The notes beneath the pieces were generated by a model. The model was not told the DNA's origin, did no database searches, and saw only the letters and a list, made by a program, of their open reading frames with translations. Positions 1-12,400 of a stretch of 64,000 nt of DNA are shown here, piece after piece. Every line of letters starts with the position of its first letter. Position 1 is the stretch's first letter. Origin of the DNA: Tigriopus japonicus (lineage: Eukaryota; Arthropoda; Copepoda; Harpacticoida; Harpacticidae). Made by a program: the position numbers and the translations under genes. The DNA is taken from contig CM021317.1 in NCBI GenBank assembly GCA_010645155.1, positions 3,110,635 through 3,174,634 of the forward strand. The letters are read 5' to 3'.

Positions 1-127
1 TAGATTCAGCAACACTACTTTTCATTTTGGGCACTTGTACACAAACCCAAGTGCGCTCAATACCCAGGCAAGTCCAAGGCACTGTACCGGACTGCTTGCC
101 CAATTTCCTGTTTGCCTCCCATCACTA
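1..127 (+). mobile_element. Right end of a hAT-type non-autonomous element, cut by the window edge
   Basis: The last ~110 bases align with the end of the complete copy at 392-1111 (shared stretch around the GTACCGGAC and TTTGCCTCCC words) and finish in the same terminal CATCACTA. The left part lies outside the window, so length and target duplication cannot be checked. Confidence 0.65.
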
Positions 128-235
128 GTGAAGACGGCCCGCTCAAGAGCTCGTCTGAAGGGTGACCAGTTCGAGGGCTTTAGCCCGAGAACTGGTCACC
201 CGAAAGACGAGCTCGAGAGCGGAAGCCGTCTTCAC
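128..235. repeat. 108-bp palindrome (hairpin)
   Basis: The sequence reads GTGAAGACGG at the left end and CCGTCTTCAC at the right end. The interior pairs too: GAGCTCGTCT with AGACGAGCTC, and GGTGACCAGTTC with GAACTGGTCACC, around a short AT-poor loop. It abuts the end of the hAT copy at 127. Open frames across it follow from the repeat and are not taken as coding. Confidence 0.8.
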
Positions 236-391
236 TTAGATCTTGAATTCGACGTTCTCAAACTCGGGGTATTGACAATATCGTTCGTTTGGCTCACTCA
301 TGTAGACTTAAAGGACTATCAATAAATGGGTTGGTCCCCTTAAAATGCACTGTAATCGTCACACTGGTACATGTTATTTGTTACTGGTTAG

Positions 392-1111
392 TAGTGATGT
401 GACTTGGGCAAGTAATGAGTCATCACAGACACCCCAAGCACAAGTTGTTGACAAGCATTACTTGGGCAATACACCAATACACTTGGCAAGCTCAAGGAAC
501 ATTGGAAGATGCAGTTGCCGGCAGTTGCTCTTAGAAGAGTTAAGATGCTTGCAGTGTGACTTAGAAGAAAAGAATGTCAAGTTGCATTTTCAATGATCTT
601 TTGACCTTAATAATTTAGCAATAAACAGTGGAAGTGAAACAAAAAATATTTTGATTTGGATAGCATATGCAAAACCATGTTTTTTCTTTAGTTTCCGTTC
701 TAAGCCACACATGAATACACTTTTCGGGCCAATCAAGAATGAGATTTAACAGTCACACTTGGGAACAAGCTCGGTCACTCAGAGTTGCTAGAAAAAAATA
801 TAAGATGCCAACTCTTTTTTTTCTTTTTGAAATATTCTCAAAAGCTTTTGCATTTCTCGATACAAAAGCTTTGAATTGTGTATTTTCATCTAAAAATCCA
901 TCCTAACAAGGGCATGGGCCCTATTTCGCTGAAACTTTCTGGTTAATTGTAATTCTGATTCCGAAGGTTTAGTCTTCATTCCTAGCAAATTTGGCAAACC
1001 TGTAAGGTGGGAAAAATACTTGTACAGGCACCCAAGTAGACCCAAGTTTCGGCAAGTCCAAGGTACTGTACCGGACCGCTTGCCCAAGCTCCTGTTTGCC
1101 TCCCATCACTA
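392..1111 (+). mobile_element. 720-bp hAT-type non-autonomous element, copy A
   Basis: It starts TAGTGATGTG and ends CATCACTA, giving short terminal inverted repeats. The flanks are an exact 8-bp direct repeat, CTGGTTAG (384-391 and 1112-1119), the target duplication size of the hAT superfamily. A full-length inverted relative lies at 52470-53190 and a partial one at 1-127. No transposase is encoded; the small ORFs are not conserved gene-like products. Confidence 0.8.
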
Positions 1112-2109
1112 CTGGTTAGCTGATTGTCAGTCTTGAAGCAACGTCTGTGTGAGCGGGGGATGGACTGTTCAGGTTTTCGTGTGAGATTAATAGTTTTTGA
1201 AAGCACAAGCAACTGTATCAGGTAAGTGACTATTTGGTTTAAATCAAGGGCAGTCTAGCCGGCTCTTGAACAAAGCGGCATTTGGGAAGGGAGCTGGCAC
1301 GAAAGATTACTCGAAAGATTTTGATTGTTTTGCAATGGATTAAAAACACGGGGGCACATGGATCATTAGGACATTATCATACTTCAATTTCAAATGTTGT
1401 GAAGCAATTAGATCAGGGTTTCACGACACATGAAAGATGTCTGTACAACTATTAATAAACATTTTTTAAAGTAAATCTTAAATCGAACAATTTTATGATA
1501 AATGACGATTGCTTGGTCGTATTGATGTGATCGAGAGAAATCAATTTGCGCATATTTCGATTTTTCAATTTAGAGGCAAGAATGATGTTTGCATCGGATG
1601 GATGAATCAGCTTTTCTACACGGATTTGAAACCAACTTACAAATCAAACAAATACAATGTAAGGAGTACGTACCTTGTAATATTAAGTTTTTGAAAATAA
1701 GACTTTTGATTTTCAACATTCTAAAATGTTCTTTCAAGACCAAAAACAAGTATTTGGCAAGTGTCAGGTCTTTGGAAGTGCACAAAGTCTCCTTTTTAGA
1801 TTTTCAATTTAACTCGTACTTCCAAATTTTGGTTAGGAATCTTGCTTAAAAATCCCAATTAGATTTACAGAACAGATTGGTTCAATTTCATAGTTTGAAA
1901 GTTAAGAATGTTTTGAGTCACTATAGATTGTGCAAGAAAAGTGTTGCTGTGGGATGATTTTGTTTAACTCTTGAATACTTCGTAAAAATTGAGACGGCAA
2001 CGTATTTTCAAGTTTTGTTCTTGTGGTTGACTCAGCTCATAAACCGGTTTGTGAACGTCGTCATTCTCGTCTTGCTTTCTTCGGAATCAGAATTCGAGAC
2101 TGCGCGTCG

Positions 2110-2240
2110 CCTTTTTCCGACCTTCATTATTGCCCGATACGATTTTCCGACCTTCAAGAATGCCCGCGGCTGCTCTTTTTTGGCCTTCATTACTGCCCTG
2201 TTGTCTTTTTCTTGGCCTTCAATACCGCCCGTGTTGTGAG
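2110..2240. repeat. Degenerate minisatellite, about four 32-34-bp units
   Basis: Each unit carries a CCTTCA(T/A) word followed by TGCCCG or TGCCCT and a T-rich tail. The translated frames repeat for the same reason, so the ORFs on both strands here are probably artefacts. Confidence 0.55.
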
Positions 2241-2402
2241 AGTCAACTGCTTTTGATCGGCTTTTTTCGCGTTCAATTTCAATTTCAAGCTCGCACAACA
2301 ATGAGCAACGTTGAGCGAAGGCGGAAATCAATTTAGCAAGTCACATGAAATACGTCGACTTTTGTTATGTAGTGGGGAGTGAGCCAAACGAACGATATTG
2401 AT

Positions 2403-3483
2403 TTTTTTTCACACAGATCACACATTGAGCATTAAATACAAACAGAGTAATGAAAGGTGCCTTTGGATGGCCTGGACTTTCGTCACCTGTAATTTCGTAA
2501 GAGCTGACCTGAAAACTATACCCACACATTTTGCTTTGGTATTGGTTTAGATTTTTACTACAGAGTGTATACTATACTTTATACATTAAATATAAACACA
2601 TTATACGCACTGTATATTATATCGTGTTTTTTATCGTGAGGACATTTCCCCATGTGGTCATATTTAGAACAGCGACATTTTTAGCGAAGATTTATTTCTA
2701 GTGGTAAAGCGGGAAAACAATAATTCTAACAAAAAAGTGTCAGTTTGCTCAATGACTTCCATATTAATGGTTGAGTTGAAGCTTATAATAAATATCTTTC
2801 TTCTTTAACATTTTTTCTATAGACTTGGATTTGATTTGATAGCTCGTAATTGTGATTAAAATTTATCAGTATCTATCTCTGATATTTATCAGCGACAATG
2901 TTTTACGAATCTTTTGACAAAAACAAAATTTGAGTCGTCTCATTTCATTCATTAAGGATATTTCTGGCTTCGCTGTCGTTTTCACCAAATTTGCTGATCT
3001 CATTATTTTATATTTAAGCAATGTTTTTCAACGTTTGGGTCAAATTCGTCCGATTTTTGGACATGGCAGGAAAAATTGGTAGATTTCTTGACTCTAGCCC
3101 CAATTTGAAATCGCCCATTTGGTGAATTTTGGCAATTTTCTGCACATGCTTTAAACTTCGATCTTTCAATAATTACTTTTTTAAACGACGATCGTTTAAA
3201 ATTTATCATATTTTTCCTATCTATAACATCAAAAAAGCGATCAAGGGGTCAAATTGGGTCGCATCGTGTTTTATTAGGTTATTTTTTTATTTTTTTAAAA
3301 AATAAGACGGTTTATGATCTCGTAACAATCGTTTATTGGCCTTAAAAATCAATGCAATAAGTTGAATCATTGCACTGTGTCTTGCACTATTCATAGGTCT
3401 TTTTCCTAACCTTTCCTTGAAAATAAAACATGAGAAGGGGAAAATGGTATTTCGAAAATAAAAGCAAATCAATTCAAATTTGT
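2403..3483. other. Non-coding DNA downstream of the channel gene
   Basis: AT-rich sequence with no supported coding exon. It should contain the 3' untranslated region of the minus-strand channel gene; a candidate AATAAA (minus strand) is at 3337-3332, about 150 bases past the stop. Confidence 0.5.
3332..3337 (-). terminator. Candidate poly(A) signal of the DEG/ENaC gene
   Basis: AATAAA on the minus strand, about 147 bases beyond the TGA stop of the last exon. Such hexamers are common in AT-rich DNA, so this is a position-based guess. Confidence 0.35.
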
Positions 3484-6400
3484 TCAATTTCCAGTGGTCA
3501 CAGGTTTGATTGGTTGTTCGAAAGGATAATAATTTGCCATGTCCGGAATGCTATCATTGTCATCTTCATCCTCATTGTGATTGACTTTCAACGACTTTCT
3601 TTGATTTCGGGCCAACCTGAAGGTCAGCCAATAGAGGATTTCTGCTCCAGAAATGACACTGAAGCCAATGAAAAGGCCCAGGAGTCCTCCAATTTGAGAA
3701 ACATAATCCAACGTAGTCATACTGGCCTGGACAAAAAGAAACAATGGGAGATTTTAATTATTCAAACTTCAAATATCAACTACAAGGATGGTAGTTCTGT
3801 TTTCTCGAGAAAAAGACTGAAAAAAAATTGGGCTGCAATCAATTTTTGAACCAAAATCTTATTGATTGCGAAGCGCAGACAGATTTGTACGATCAGATAT
3901 CCAGTGAATGAGCTGCCACTGGCTTCTAAAATGTATTTTGTATGGTTTAAGAGAAGAAAAGGCGAGACAGTGAAAAAAAAACATTGTTGAAACAGGAAGA
4001 CTGCTTTGATGTTGGGAGCTTTCAAAATTGAGGATTGTGTATCCGGCTTCAAGCCACGCTAAAAAACAGTAACTTGCGGCAATCATTTTTTTTGTCTTGG
4101 CTTGGAGAGCCCCGACCAGAATCCAGTTGAAATTTTATTACATGATTCAAAAGCATTGGTTTCGACTCTCTTCATCGGAGCAATTGCGATTTTCCGTCAT
4201 TACTAGGGACGGGCAAAAAGTGTAAAAAGATTTTTGGTAACATAAACCAAGGACCCTCCAGCAAGGAATGGTCAGCTTTTGCATTCACCAAACTTTACCA
4301 GCCAACTTAGGCCTAATTGCAAGCAATGGAAAAGAAAGTTCAGACAGCCACGAAGAGAAGAAGCTTCAAATTGTGTGTTGTCTCATCTAAAACCCACATG
4401 CTGTTGGTAGGAAAAGGTGAACTTTAAGTTGCCATGATTATCTCTTTGATTCTGTGGCTCTAAAGAACCTTTTTTGAGCCAACCTTGCTTACGAATAGTG
4501 CCCAAAATCCCCCATGCTCTGGCTTTGAACATTGATTTGGATATTTGACCATGAGTATTTGCATTGTGCCAAGACTAACTAAGGTGCTTGAGGGACATCA
4601 AAGAGTGGTTTTGAAACAGTGGTTTCATTTGTGTTGGAAAAAAGCTCCTGAACTGAGGCTTCAATGATCAGACCAAGAATCATTTAAGTAATGGTACAAT
4701 GCCATCAATTTGTCAAGGAATTGTGTCAATGCCCAGTGGTCTCTAAATTTCATGAAAGCAACTGTTCTTGTTGCTCAGAAAAAACAGTTGAGCTATGACA
4801 AAATATTGCTAGTTAATAATACAACAAGAACTACAAGCACCTCTTTCAGTGTTATCTAAGAGCAAAACCTAAAAGTTCCCTCTGGGTTCATCACCAAGAC
4901 AAACCAACATCCATGGAAAAAGGATTTCTGCCATTTTAAATGCTACTCAGGTACGTAGTTCATGAGAGTGCCCAGTGAATTAAGCAACACAAAATATCCA
5001 AGCAGGCATCAAAGACTTCCCATATTAGCATTTGAAGTCTCTTTTACCCATTGACTGAAACAATTGCAATACCAAATATTTTCTTGAAAACAACTTTTTC
5101 TCCATGCCAATTGAAAGTTCTGCAAATCTCAAGACCATCTTGGAAAAGACAAGAATGTTGTCATATCAAGCATCATAGTTCAATTTTCAAAAATGCGAAG
5201 TCTTGTCATCAAGTTTGAAGTCTAATGCCATTTATGACTCTGAATGAGAACATAAATTAGGTCATGTATTTGTTAATAATATTAGTTGTGAACTACTTTG
5301 ATACCATCCCTAACTCATGTTCAGACAAATGGAATCTGAAATTATATACAGTCAACTTCGGATATAAGGGACCCGGCAGGACCACCGAAATTTGTCCCTT
5401 ATATCCAACTGTCCCTTATATCCGACCAAAATTGCATGGAAATCAATCATCCGGACCTTCCAAAACAGTCCCTTATAAGCGAAAATCTCTTATATCCGGG
5501 TCCCTTATATCCGAAGTTGATTGTATTTCCTATTCTATTTAATGAAAAATGGCAAAAATTAGGAAAAAAGGGATATTTTGTTCAACCTTTATTCTTACAA
5601 AACTGAACTTGTACATGACTTTTTTGCCAAAAATACAACAAATCAAAGCTCAAATACATTTTTGGAATACAAAATGGTATCATATGAATGTATTTTATGC
5701 TTTTGGGATGGGTAAAAAATATGAAAATTAAAGTCTTGAGAGATCTCTAGACTTGCATTCAATGGCCTAACTTGGGGGGACCAAAAATGTCGTGTCGCTT
5801 CCTTGCTCAAGAGTCCTTGCACAAACACATTTATTTGCTTTTTTACACATTTCGCCTTTATTTGCACGATTTTTTTACGAATTCGGCCTAAAATGAACAA
5901 ATTGTTGAGAGTTAGCTATTTCTTCTTTCAAAATGTTTACTTTTCGAAGATTTTTTCAAATTTGAAAACTAAATCTATTTGAATCCATTGGTAGATCAAA
6001 TTTCATATAAACATTAATTATTGAAACTATGATAATGATTAACTCTCTTTACAGGGAATCCCATTCCTTGTAGCGGTATTGAAAAATCCGCCCCCCCCCC
6101 AAAAAAAAAAAAAATCTGATTTTACGGCTCCCAGCGTAGGCTAGCATAGTATTGATTACTACTACTTCAATATCAAAATTTTGCTCTTCAAGATAAGATC
6201 AAAAATAACAAGCAGATGACAAGAAAGTATCTAAAGCTTTATCTTTCAGAAATTTCAGTGTTTTGCGATTTTTTTAAATTTTATTTGCGCTTTTGACCTT
6301 TTTTTGCATTTTATTTTACGATTTTGGGCTGATTTTTGTGCAACTTTTGATAACCAAAAGCTTGTTTTGATTTGCACTTTTTGCCCGTCCCTAGTCATTG

Positions 6401-9400
6401 CTTATCTTTGAGCCTCCAAAATGGTCGCCAGTATACCAAATTGGATTTTACAAGGGGACAGGAAGTGGTTAAGGGTAAATTGAATGCTAAGTCGGTCAAA
6501 TCTATTGGTCCATTACAAAAATATTTAGGTTCAAAATTGGGACAAGACTTTCGTGTTAGAGGGCATATATCGCAAGAAACAAAACGAGAATAAAGGGCCA
6601 ACTTCTCCGAGTCAACAGAACCAAAGCGGTCAAGCGATTGGTCTTTTAAGGAGAAAGCAGTTTGTTCAGTATGGATGGGGTCGGTGGATATACCTCCGTG
6701 TAAATGTTGCCTTCATGGTCCAAGCTTGTTATTACTTATTAAACAATTGACCCCTCTCCCGTCCCTCTGTGTCAAAATATGTTTATTGACTTACATATAA
6801 AATGTAAACAAGATACACTAAACACGGCTAACTAAAGACCTTAGGCCTGTTTTAGACCTTGGTTTTCAAACGTCTTTGATCTAGGGACTTTTTAGCTTCT
6901 TCAGAGGTCCCCTCCATACTCAAGCAACAAACTTGTTTCTTTGTGTTCGTACAAATCGCACTAGTGTTCTTTCGACGGGTTTCAAAATGAGATTTTTATG
7001 ATTTTTAAAATGTTGGCTTATTCTCTCCACTCGAATTTTTCAAGTATTTGGACAAAAACTAACTTTATCGTTTTTGTCAGATTTTATCATCAAAGGTTTT
7101 AAGACCCAAAAAGTGGCCGACAAAGCAAAACGAAGACAAAAAATGTCAGTTGTTCGTTTGCTCCATTTCCATTTGAACCCTCTCGAAATGCACGAGCCGA
7201 ACCAAATATCAAACATAACAATTTCAATAGCCTTTTTCAAGACAATACTCTTTTCATCATATGGCACCAATAGTACTTTACTCACATCTCTTGTGAATTG
7301 GAATACTGTGGGATTGGTGAAGTAGAAATGAGCCACAGCAATATCCTTCTCATAAGCATCATACACCCCATGTTCCCTGTCTTGTTCCTCGAAGATGGGG
7401 GATCTTGACACATAACGTCTTTCATTTGTCATAATGCCGTCAGTTGCATAATCGGGTTGAAATCCCCAACGCATTTGATAGTCTTTGTTCACCTAAAAAA
7501 AACGAGTTTCAATACCAAGAAATGAACAGAAATACGTGTGGAATCCAGAATATAGATGGACCGGACCTCAAATTCGTTAAATTGTACGTTTCGGGTTTAT
7601 GCTAAAAATCGAAATGAAGATTTATCTCTTGTGAGCAGGTGCTATTTTCCAAATTTGTTGTATGACAAACTTGTTCGAAGTTATGATTTAATTAGACAAG
7701 GTATGTTGGGCAAACCCTAAACGCTACAAAGTAAAGATGTTGCTCATACTCATTTATCAATGTTATGTGAACACTTGTGGAGAAAAAATGATAAGTTGCG
7801 ATGTGAGACGTCTTTAAAGGGCATCACTTTGTCTTATTGCTCGCTCTTGACGATTACTTTCTACGTATATGTTCAGGGGTCACCCAACACACCTTGTCTA
7901 ATTAAATCATATTTTCGAACGAATTCTTATTTTTTTACATAAATCCAAAAATCGCACATTCAAACGAGCTATAAGCCCAGTCCACCTTTATTCTGGATAC
8001 CCCTCGTAATATTTTCGTACTTGGTGACTCCAAATGGGAGGGTTGATCAACGAATTCAAGTTCAGCGAACACATTTGACTGTTGCCTAAGTTCTTCACAT
8101 CACACCTTCGAAAAGGGGCACTCGTGGTCGAAGTGTGATAAACGGTTCCTTCACAATCAGGCAAGCAATAGGAACAAGCCTCATCTGGAATTTGTTCCAA
8201 GATGCTCAAAAATTGTTTGGTCAGCCATGGATCGCATGGTTTGGCCTTCTCATCCGTTGTAGGAAAATACCTAAGCCAAAATACATCATTAATCATCTTA
8301 ACACCGCTTAACAATGTTCGGGAAAAATCCTTTCATCGAAGATAGGCAACCCTATCGCATTTTGTTTGCCGTCTAGATGAGATTTAGATAATAAAAATGC
8401 ATTAAAAACTAGCCCTATTGTCTCGATGAAAAATCATTCCACCTAATCACAATTGATTACATGAACACATCGTAAAATCAACATAGAAATTAGTTCTACC
8501 AATTTCAGACAGTCTCTTGGCTACTGGACTCTTTTTTCGTAATAACTAAAATTTTCAATAAGTTTTTGATTCCAACCGTCCTTTAAGTTTAAATTTCCCA
8601 ATAGATTCATTTTCCCTACTCTCTCTCTCTCTCTCTAGGTTGAGATTTGAAAAGGGTCTATTCCAACATGTATGAGAGTCATTCTCATTTTTGATTGCAT
8701 TCGTTTATGGGTGATTTTGTTACAAGGTAATCATTGGTTGTTAACCAAACATCCGGGATTGTGGGGAAACTAAGGTAAAAAGATTAGTGCCGTGTCCTTA
8801 AACGGGCGTTAATATGTATCTGAATCGACCCGCTCAAAGGCAAAGAGGCCTTAATTAAAAGACTGGCCAAGAGCCGAATAGCTGATATTTTTGTGGCTTT
8901 TTCGGTTTGTTGCTTAACCGCTTGTTCTCATTCTCCAACCAATCCAGTATGAGTATGAATCCATAATTCCAACAGATATCGAATACAAAGGGTCAAGCAG
9001 TATTATGATGAAGCAAAGAAGGCACCAAAATATCAGAACATTTCTATTTAACCTTTTACGACTTGGGTGCTTTAATGCCCGACAGACAAACAAGTCCAAC
9101 AAGGCTCCTGCCGAAAATTATAGGGTAGAGTACAAATCATTGGTGTACAGGGTTGTGTACAATTAACGTATTCTAGACTTTGGCAATAGTATTGAACAAG
9201 AAAGAGTTCAAAGCTAGCCTGTGATTATAATGTAAGAAAAGTTTAGTTGCTTGCCTCGGTTTTTCCATCTAAAAATTTTCATCACGGAGGGGCATTGTAA
9301 TTTATAGTTAAGTAAGGATTTTTAGGTTGGGTTTTCATCGGTGGAAGCAAAACCATGGTATTGTAGCAAATCAAACCATTTTGCCAGGGCTTGGTAAGCG

Positions 9401-12400
9401 TAACAAACCTAAAAATGTTTCCTATTGTACATATTCCTTCAGGATATTATGTAATATGGGGCATAGGACACTAAATAGTGTATAGTTTACTCCATGGAGC
9501 AAGCTCTTAATTTGTTGAGAGTTGTTCTTGGCTTCTTTTATTCCCCAAAAGGACACTTCCCATTATAACACATTAGAGACGTACTCAGCTCATGTGTTTT
9601 GCATGCACCAAAGCATGTTGCAAACATGCTTCCATTATTGAATTCAAGTCCATTCTAAGCCTCCAAGCGCATTTCTAACCAAATTTTGGATTAAACAATC
9701 ATTAGAAGCTAACATTCATATGGCGGCATTTTAGAAGCCTGAGAACGTTAAAAAGACTCATAAAGGATGGAAGTCAAATTATAAAATGTGCTTCAAGCAA
9801 GCATCTCCAAACACAAAACATATGGCCCGTACTTTAGTTTGCAAGTCCCTTGTACACCAGAATTGGGTTTCTATTTTTCATGACTCACCAAGACCAAATC
9901 AATTAGGTTTGTTTTTTACCGAAATAGTATATCATACTGATCATGTTGATGTGTCCTAATTAACTTCAGTGCTCTAACACGAAGAGAATAACAATGCAAA
10001 GTGGTTACAATTTTCCATTTGGAAAGCCCTTGTGAATTCAGAAACCTTTGAAACGCTAATTCGGACTAAAAAATCTCACAAGCAATCTGATACAAGTCAT
10101 GCATTGTACCTAGGTTCCGGAGAAAGAAATCATGATTGGTTTAGCTGGAATCTTAAATACCGGAATTTTAAAAAATAGACAGGTCCAAAATTATCCCAAG
10201 TAGTAAATTTAATAAGCCCTACCACGGGATACATTTTTCTTCCAAATTGTTCCGAGCGTAGTCAATGGAACATTCCAATATGCAATTGGCTCGACTGTAG
10301 TTGCTATGAACTTTCAGTTCAAACTCATTCGGAAAATAGCAATTGCGGGTCAAAGGGTCCACGGATTGAATTGAATCCGACGCAATGATACCGGTGGCTG
10401 AAATGGCCGCATATGTCGTGTGTCCCGGTTGAATGAGGAAACTTCGTTCCTTCACCAGAGGAAATTGAGAATTCTCCTCCACCAAGCCCAAGAAGCCTTG
10501 GAAGTCCTCACTCACAGTTCCAGCAGACACAATATCGGTATGAGCATCGAGAACTAAAGTCAGTCCTTTGAATTTCCCAGCTTTACTCTTGGGCTCATGG
10601 TGTTCCGTATACCACCCAGGTAATTCAGAGCTACCAAAGCTGCCAATGAAATCATTCTCCTGCATTCGCGTCACCATTCTTGAATATCTGTAAGGATAAC
10701 AAAACAAGTATTTACTCAGAAAAAAACTCATCTTTTCTTTCTTTTTTTAGGAACCTATTCTTTTGAAACATGACTTCGGCTTTCTCCATGTTGAAGGTGC
10801 AACACATTCCTCGATCAGTGGGAAAAGTTTTGAAGATCAATGCACAATTAATCGGGAAGCCTTTCCACAAGCAACGCTTCACCATGGACTTCTCGTCCAT
10901 TGACCTGGATGTGGTACCTTGGACATCAAAGCAAGGAAGCTGGGAGTACCAAAGAATTTCAAAAAAATCCCGATATGACGCGGTGAGGTTGAGGTTTTGG
11001 AAATTCGCCAAGGATTGATTCCTTTTCACGGCAATGTCAGCCTCTAATTGGGCCTTTGTTTCAGGATTCAAAAGCTTGTCTATCCTTGGAGCAATCTTCT
11101 CAACCTTCTGTTTGGCCTTGATAGGAATCTTTAATTCAGCCTGAAAATCTGAAACGTCGATATTTTTAGCTTCACACTGGGTTTCTGTCGAGTTATGAAA
11201 TTATTAGGCCGCATGTTAACGCACTTAATTCAATAGTGAGAGTATACCAAAATCAAGTCAAATTAGCATTCGTTGAGTATGTACTCTCTCTAGCTGCTGC
11301 GTTTCAAACACAGGAGTTGTCACAAGTATATACTCAAGGCCGGTTAATCTGACTTGATTTTGGTGTGCTCTCGCTTCTGAATTAGGTGCATAAACATGCG
11401 GATTTGTTTTCCAGTTCAAAAAAAGTAAAAAGATTTTATCACAAAAAGTTGTGAAAGAACGTACTTGTCATTTTTTCAGCGAAAAAATTGAAGCTATCCA
11501 TTCAAGTTTTCAACCTAGTTGGTTATTTTTCTTTTGTTCTAGAAAATATTGCTTTCGTTTCTTATTTTGATTAGTTTGCTCGGCAATTGGGCTTTGTTTT
11601 AATCGCTTTTAATCTTAATAGCAGTTTTTTAGGCCTGGAAAACGTAGAATACTGTTTTGTTAAATACTCAGAAATCATAGGAAATAAAATAAATGGTCAA
11701 AACTACCCCAAAAACTTTGTTTGCCAAAATATCCCTCCCTCAAAGAGAGTTTCAAGAAAAAGCTTTTTCATCCTTGCTCCACTATCGAGGTTATCCAAGT
11801 CTTCAAAAATTGTCGCCTAGCGATGACTTGATTAACCCTCCCCTTCGGATAAACTGGAGGTTTGCTGACTGTACCGTAGTTATCAAGGTCGTGACAACCG
11901 GTTCAATTTAAGACCATGAATGACGTGGACAAAGTGTCAAGTTGATTAATTTCTCCCCATTGATTTGCTCTAATTCTAAATTCAAGCTCCTAGTTGACAT
12001 TTGAATCATTTGAAAAATCGATCTGAACCATTTATCATATCATCAATCAAGTATACATTACTAAATCCAATTCGATTAATTCAACTGAAATATCTCAAAT
12101 TGATGATTACAAGCTGCTTCAAAAGCATTCGTTCCATCACTTCAAGAACACTTGAAGTAACCTGGTAGATTTTTTCAACAAACCTAGACAGTTACCTACT
12201 GAAAAATTTATATTTTGGACTTTTTTACGACTTGATTTTAGGACTTTTAATGCTTTCAATGTGTAATTAATCTAATTATTCGGTAGCAGAAAAAAAGATT
12301 TTAACTTATATTTCATATTCATAACAATTTTCTCATTTCTTATTATTCCGTGATTTTGAGCGATTTCCCAACTCTTCTGCACTGTTTTTGGAAATTTGTA

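Larger units (their letters stand above)
276..2400. mobile_element. Possible DNA element bounded by 24-bp inverted repeats
   Basis: A 24-bp sequence beginning CAATATCGTTCG at 276-299 recurs exactly, inverted, at 2377-2400. Between them lie a 720-bp hAT copy, a minisatellite and non-coding AT-rich DNA. No transposase is visible and no clear target duplication was found, so the repeats could be the ends of a dead element or chance remnants of one family. Confidence 0.4.
4204..6393. mobile_element. hAT-type element inside the last channel intron
   Basis: Termini are exact 19-bp inverted repeats reading TAGGGACGGGCAAAAAGTG inward from each end. The flanks GTCATTAC (4196-4203) and GTCATTGC (6394-6401) are an 8-bp target duplication with one mismatch. 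No transposase is visible. It contains a TA-flanked MITE (5349-5523) and a dispersed repeat shared with 37120-37612, and makes up most of the 3.6-kb intron 8. Confidence 0.75.

Noticed and set aside
2032..2331. 99-codon Lys/Arg-rich ORF on the minus strand
   Set aside because: It overlies a degenerate minisatellite and has no domain or splice support.
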